Shown here piece after piece: positions 61,361-64,000 of a DNA stretch of 64,000 bases (positions within the stretch are counted from its first letter, which is position 1; the number at the start of each line of letters is the position of its first letter). Location of the stretch: positions 310,001-374,000 of the forward strand of contig JAHBUQ010000003.1 in assembly GCA_019637995.1 (NCBI GenBank), given 5' to 3'. The notes beneath the pieces were generated by a model. The model saw nothing but the letters and a program-made list of their open reading frames with translations. It was not told the origin of the DNA and did not search any database. Source of the stretch: Ignavibacteriota bacterium (GTDB lineage Bacteria; Bacteroidota; Ignavibacteria; Kapaibacteriales; UBA2268). Position numbers and translations under genes: made by a program.

Positions 61361-64000
61361 ATTGACAGAATAGAAATTAAGATATTTGACAGATATAAAG
61401 TTATTTTATTAATATCAGCAACATTTTTGTTGTTGATAATTGCTTATTCTTCTCAAGGATTTGATGGAAGACCCCACTATTCATCTATTACAGTAGACAA
61501 CGGGCTTTCTCAAAATTCTGTGCTTTCCTTATATCAGGATGAGAATGGATTCATTTGGGCTGCTACATCTGACGGACTCAACCGATTTGACGGTTATGAA
61601 ATTAAAATATTCAGACATTCAGGTAAAGATAGCTTTTCAATTAAAAACAATTTTATCAACAATATTTTTCATAGTAATTATAATGGATTCTGGCTTGCTA
61701 CTGATGATGGAATCAGCTTCTATGATGATTTAAGCGGAAAATTTTATAATTATCTGTCAGGATATAAAGTTTTACAAGGAGTAGAGGTAAATAAATCAAT
61801 TTTATGTCTGACAATTTTGAGTGATAATTTTTATAAAGTTTTCAAGTTTGATGTTTTGAAAAATCAACTTTCTGAAATTGATGAAATTAATAATTCTTCA
61901 AATAGAACACTTTCATATAAAATAAAAAAGGACTTCCGAAACAGGATATGGATATTTGATAGTAAGTCAGTCTATCAGTATTTTGAAAATGGAGATGTCA
62001 AAAGATATCAGGTTGAACTTTCTAATAATGAATTATTAAAAGACTTTGAAGTATCCGGTAATGGTAAAATATTTGTAGCTACTAAGGATGAGATAATTCA
62101 GCTTGACGAAAATATGGATATGTTACAAAAATTGGATTGGTTTGTACCTAATAAAGATATTCGCTCTATAAGTTCCAATTTCGATAATCTTTTTGTATTC
62201 CATGACTTTACTAATGAATTGACTTTACTGAATTTGAATAAGAAGAAATCTCATCAGTTTTATCCTCCTAAAGAAAATCAGCTATTATATAAAGTCGCCT
62301 TAAGATGTATGTATATTGATAAAAGCGGTATAGTTTGGCTCGGCACTGAAGGAGGCGGAATCGCAATTATTAATTTAAAAAGAAATTTGTTTAATTTGCT
62401 TGCTCATAATCCAAATAATTTGAACTCGCTAAGTGTAAATTTCCCCAAAGGTCTGACAATTGATGCCGGTGATAATTTGTGGATTACGACAATTAAGGGC
62501 GGTATAAACAAGTATGATATTAAAAATAAAAAGTGGAGTTTATTCTCACCAAATTCAAAAGGTATATATTATTTACCCTCAATTTCCTATCAATCAATAT
62601 TGGAAGATTTGGAAGGTACAATTTGGGCTGCCGGCGAAAATACTATTGATACATTTAACTTAAAAGAAGGCAAATTCATTAATTTCATTAAAAATGCAAA
62701 CTCCGATTTTTTACACCTTGATTTTGATGGAAATATCTGGTTTAGAGACAAATATTTCATCAGGAAATATAATAAATCCAATAAAAGTTTTTCAAGTATT
62801 GATGAATTAGCAGATATTCCGGACGAATTAAAAAGAAGCAAGATTTTTACTTTCATCAATACTCAAAATAAAAATCTTTGGTTTGGCACAGATATTGGAT
62901 TAATTAAAATTGATTTGAATACAAAGTCTTTAAAAAAATACAGCAGAAATGACGAAGGAAATTCACTGAGCAATAACTATGTACTTTCCTTATTCAGTGA
63001 TTCTAAAAACAGGCTCTGGGTTACAACACGTGATGGACTAAATATTTACCGTCCCGATACTGACGACTTTTTCAAAATAGGAGAAAAGGAAGGTTTAGCA
63101 AATACTTTCATCTATGGAATTCTTGAAGATATAAACTCTCATTACTGGATATCAAGCAATAAGGGTTTATCAAAATTGATTTTATCAGACGAATTTAATT
63201 TGATAATTCAAAATTTTACAAAGGATGATGGTCTGCAATCCAATGAATTCAATACCAATTCTTTTGCAAAATCCAAAAATGGCTATCTGTTTTTTGGTGG
63301 TATTGGTGGAATTACATATTTTCATCCTGATTCAATTATTATCAATGAAGTTATTCCTGATATTGTTATAACAAAAATAAATCTATTTGATATGCCTCTT
63401 CAAATAAATAATAATTACCACGAAGTAACTAACCTAGTACTTAATTATTTTGAGAATACCTTATCTTTTGAGTTCTCTGGACTGGAATTTACAAACACAT
63501 CAAATAATCAGTATGCATATTTTATGGTTGGTGTAGATACCGGTTGGGTATATTCAGGTGAAAAAAGGTTCGCAAGATATGCTAATCTCAAGCCGGGCAA
63601 GTATCTTTTCAAAGTAAAGGCATCAAATAATCATGGATTATGGAATGAAAAAGGCAAATCAATTCAAATAGAAATTACCCCTCCATTTTGGTCAACAATT
63701 GAGTTTAAGGTCTTATCTGCAATACTATTAATAATACTGGTCACTCTTGCTTATAAAATCAGAATGAAGAGTGTACAAAATAGAAATATTTACCTTGAAA
63801 ATGCAATATCCGAACGTACTGATGAGTTGAAAAGAAAAAATCAACAGCTTCAGGATCAATCTGATGAAATTATTTCAATAAATGAATCCCTTGAAGAAAG
63901 AGTAAGGGAAAGAACACTTCAGCTTGAAGAAGCAAATCATAAATTGCAAGAAATTTTAAAAGAAATATCTGAAAGTAAAACCGACTCACTTAAGTCAATT
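61361..64000 (+). CDS. Two-component regulator propeller sensor, truncated by the right edge
   Basis: The open frame runs from 61277 to the edge and contains no ATG, GTG or TTG before 61427, so the start is uncertain; I place it at an ATT (61361) that gives a proper N-terminus and signal segment (YKVILLISATFLLLIIAYSSQG). The product is at least 870 residues: Reg_prop repeats form two seven-bladed propellers (ENGFIWAATSDGLNRFDG, SGIVWLGTEGGGIAIINL, KNRLWVTTRDGLNIY), then a Y_Y_Y domain (about 63430-63680), a transmembrane helix (63700-63760) and a coiled coil (EERVRERTLQLEEAN). A kinase or guanylate-cyclase domain should follow outside the window. It senses polymers or surface signals in similar proteins. 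Confidence 0.85.
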   Translation, partial: MDRIEIKIFDRYKVILLISATFLLLIIAYSSQGFDGRPHYSSITVDNGLSQNSVLSLYQDENGFIWAATSDGLNRFDGYEIKIFRHSGKDSFSIKNNFINNIFHSNYNGFWLATDDGISFYDDLSGKFYNYLSGYKVLQGVEVNKSILCLTILSDNFYKVFKFDVLKNQLSEIDEINNSSNRTLSYKIKKDFRNRIWIFDSKSVYQYFENGDVKRYQVELSNNELLKDFEVSGNGKIFVATKDEIIQLDENMDMLQKLDWFVPNKDIRSISSNFDNLFVFHDFTNELTLLNLNKKKSHQFYPPKENQLLYKVALRCMYIDKSGIVWLGTEGGGIAIINLKRNLFNLLAHNPNNLNSLSVNFPKGLTIDAGDNLWITTIKGGINKYDIKNKKWSLFSPNSKGIYYLPSISYQSILEDLEGTIWAAGENTIDTFNLKEGKFINFIKNANSDFLHLDFDGNIWFRDKYFIRKYNKSNKSFSSIDELADIPDELKRSKIFTFINTQNKNLWFGTDIGLIKIDLNTKSLKKYSRNDEGNSLSNNYVLSLFSDSKNRLWVTTRDGLNIYRPDTDDFFKIGEKEGLANTFIYGILEDINSHYWISSNKGLSKLILSDEFNLIIQNFTKDDGLQSNEFNTNSFAKSKNGYLFFGGIGGITYFHPDSIIINEVIPDIVITKINLFDMPLQINNNYHEVTNLVLNYFENTLSFEFSGLEFTNTSNNQYAYFMVGVDTGWVYSGEKRFARYANLKPGKYLFKVKASNNHGLWNEKGKSIQIEITPPFWSTIEFKVLSAILLIILVTLAYKIRMKSVQNRNIYLENAISERTDELKRKNQQLQDQSDEIISINESLEERVRERTLQLEEANHKLQEILKEISESKTDSLKSI

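Noticed and set aside
1..64000. tRNA, rRNA, CRISPR arrays, IS elements, prophage
   Set aside because: Scanning of intergenic stretches revealed no cloverleaf-like arms, regular spacer arrays or transposase genes.

Overview
The window is AT-rich bacterial chromosome from the Bacteroidota/Chlorobiota supergroup, possibly an Ignavibacteria- or Kapabacteria-like lineage; I cannot fix the rank from sequence alone. Four signs support this. Secreted proteins carry type A C-terminal sorting domains of the type IX secretion system (T9SS). Families typical of the group are present (DUF2851, a DUF4249 lipoprotein paired with a TonB-dependent receptor, a two-component regulator propeller sensor). A Bacteroidota-type ClpS is present. 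Three promoters fit TTTG-N20-TAnnTTTG, the -33/-7 pattern of the Bacteroidota primary sigma factor. I found no rRNA, tRNA, CRISPR array, intact insertion sequence or prophage, and most of the window looks like core chromosome.

Layout. 1-4.2 kb: a truncated TPR protein, a relic of a T9SS sorting domain, an atypical NRAMP-like transporter with a DUF2851 gene, and a small membrane protein. 4.2-9 kb: a T9SS-exported subtilase next to a lipoprotein that resembles its prodomain, an alginate-export-type porin and a DUF302 protein. 9-14.5 kb: ClpS, lysine/DAP synthesis (lysA, lysC), a Ppx/GppA phosphatase, prmA and a KdsC-like phosphatase. 14.5-18.3 kb: YtxH and coiled-coil membrane proteins, MlaE, and a degenerate response regulator. 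18.4-24.1 kb: a compact five-gene run, dapD - small membrane protein - MEMO-family gene - YhdH-type reductase - pbpC. 24-31.8 kb on the minus strand: rpsO, pnp and an HpnE-like gene, plus a short YqaE/Pmp3 gene and dnaE. 32-38.5 kb: a complete tripartite RND efflux operon with its MarR regulator and two matching candidate operators. 38.6-42.6 kb: a family 4 uracil-DNA glycosylase and a TonB receptor/DUF4249 pair. 43-53 kb: a 2053-residue beta-helix/Ig-like surface protein, a lipoprotein, a glutathione peroxidase fused to a T9SS sorting domain, and an ADP-forming acyl-CoA synthetase. 53-64 kb: SPOR and flippase-like membrane proteins, two tandem VOC proteins sharing a leader hairpin, ddl, a PfkB kinase, a secreted CBM9-like protein, an M15 peptidase and the start of a large propeller sensor kinase that runs off the right edge.

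Several genes belong to the cell envelope. Aspartate kinase, DapD and LysA lie on the DAP/lysine path; Ddl, PBP1C and the M15 peptidase act on peptidoglycan; MlaE, KdsC and the porins belong to the outer membrane. I see no obvious self-contained new defence or biosynthetic system. The most original signals are the stand-alone prodomain-like lipoprotein beside the subtilase, the paired MarR operators, the leader hairpin with a compensatory base change before both VOC genes, a response regulator that has lost its phospho-acceptor and HD-GYP residues, and an NRAMP relative without the canonical metal-binding motifs.
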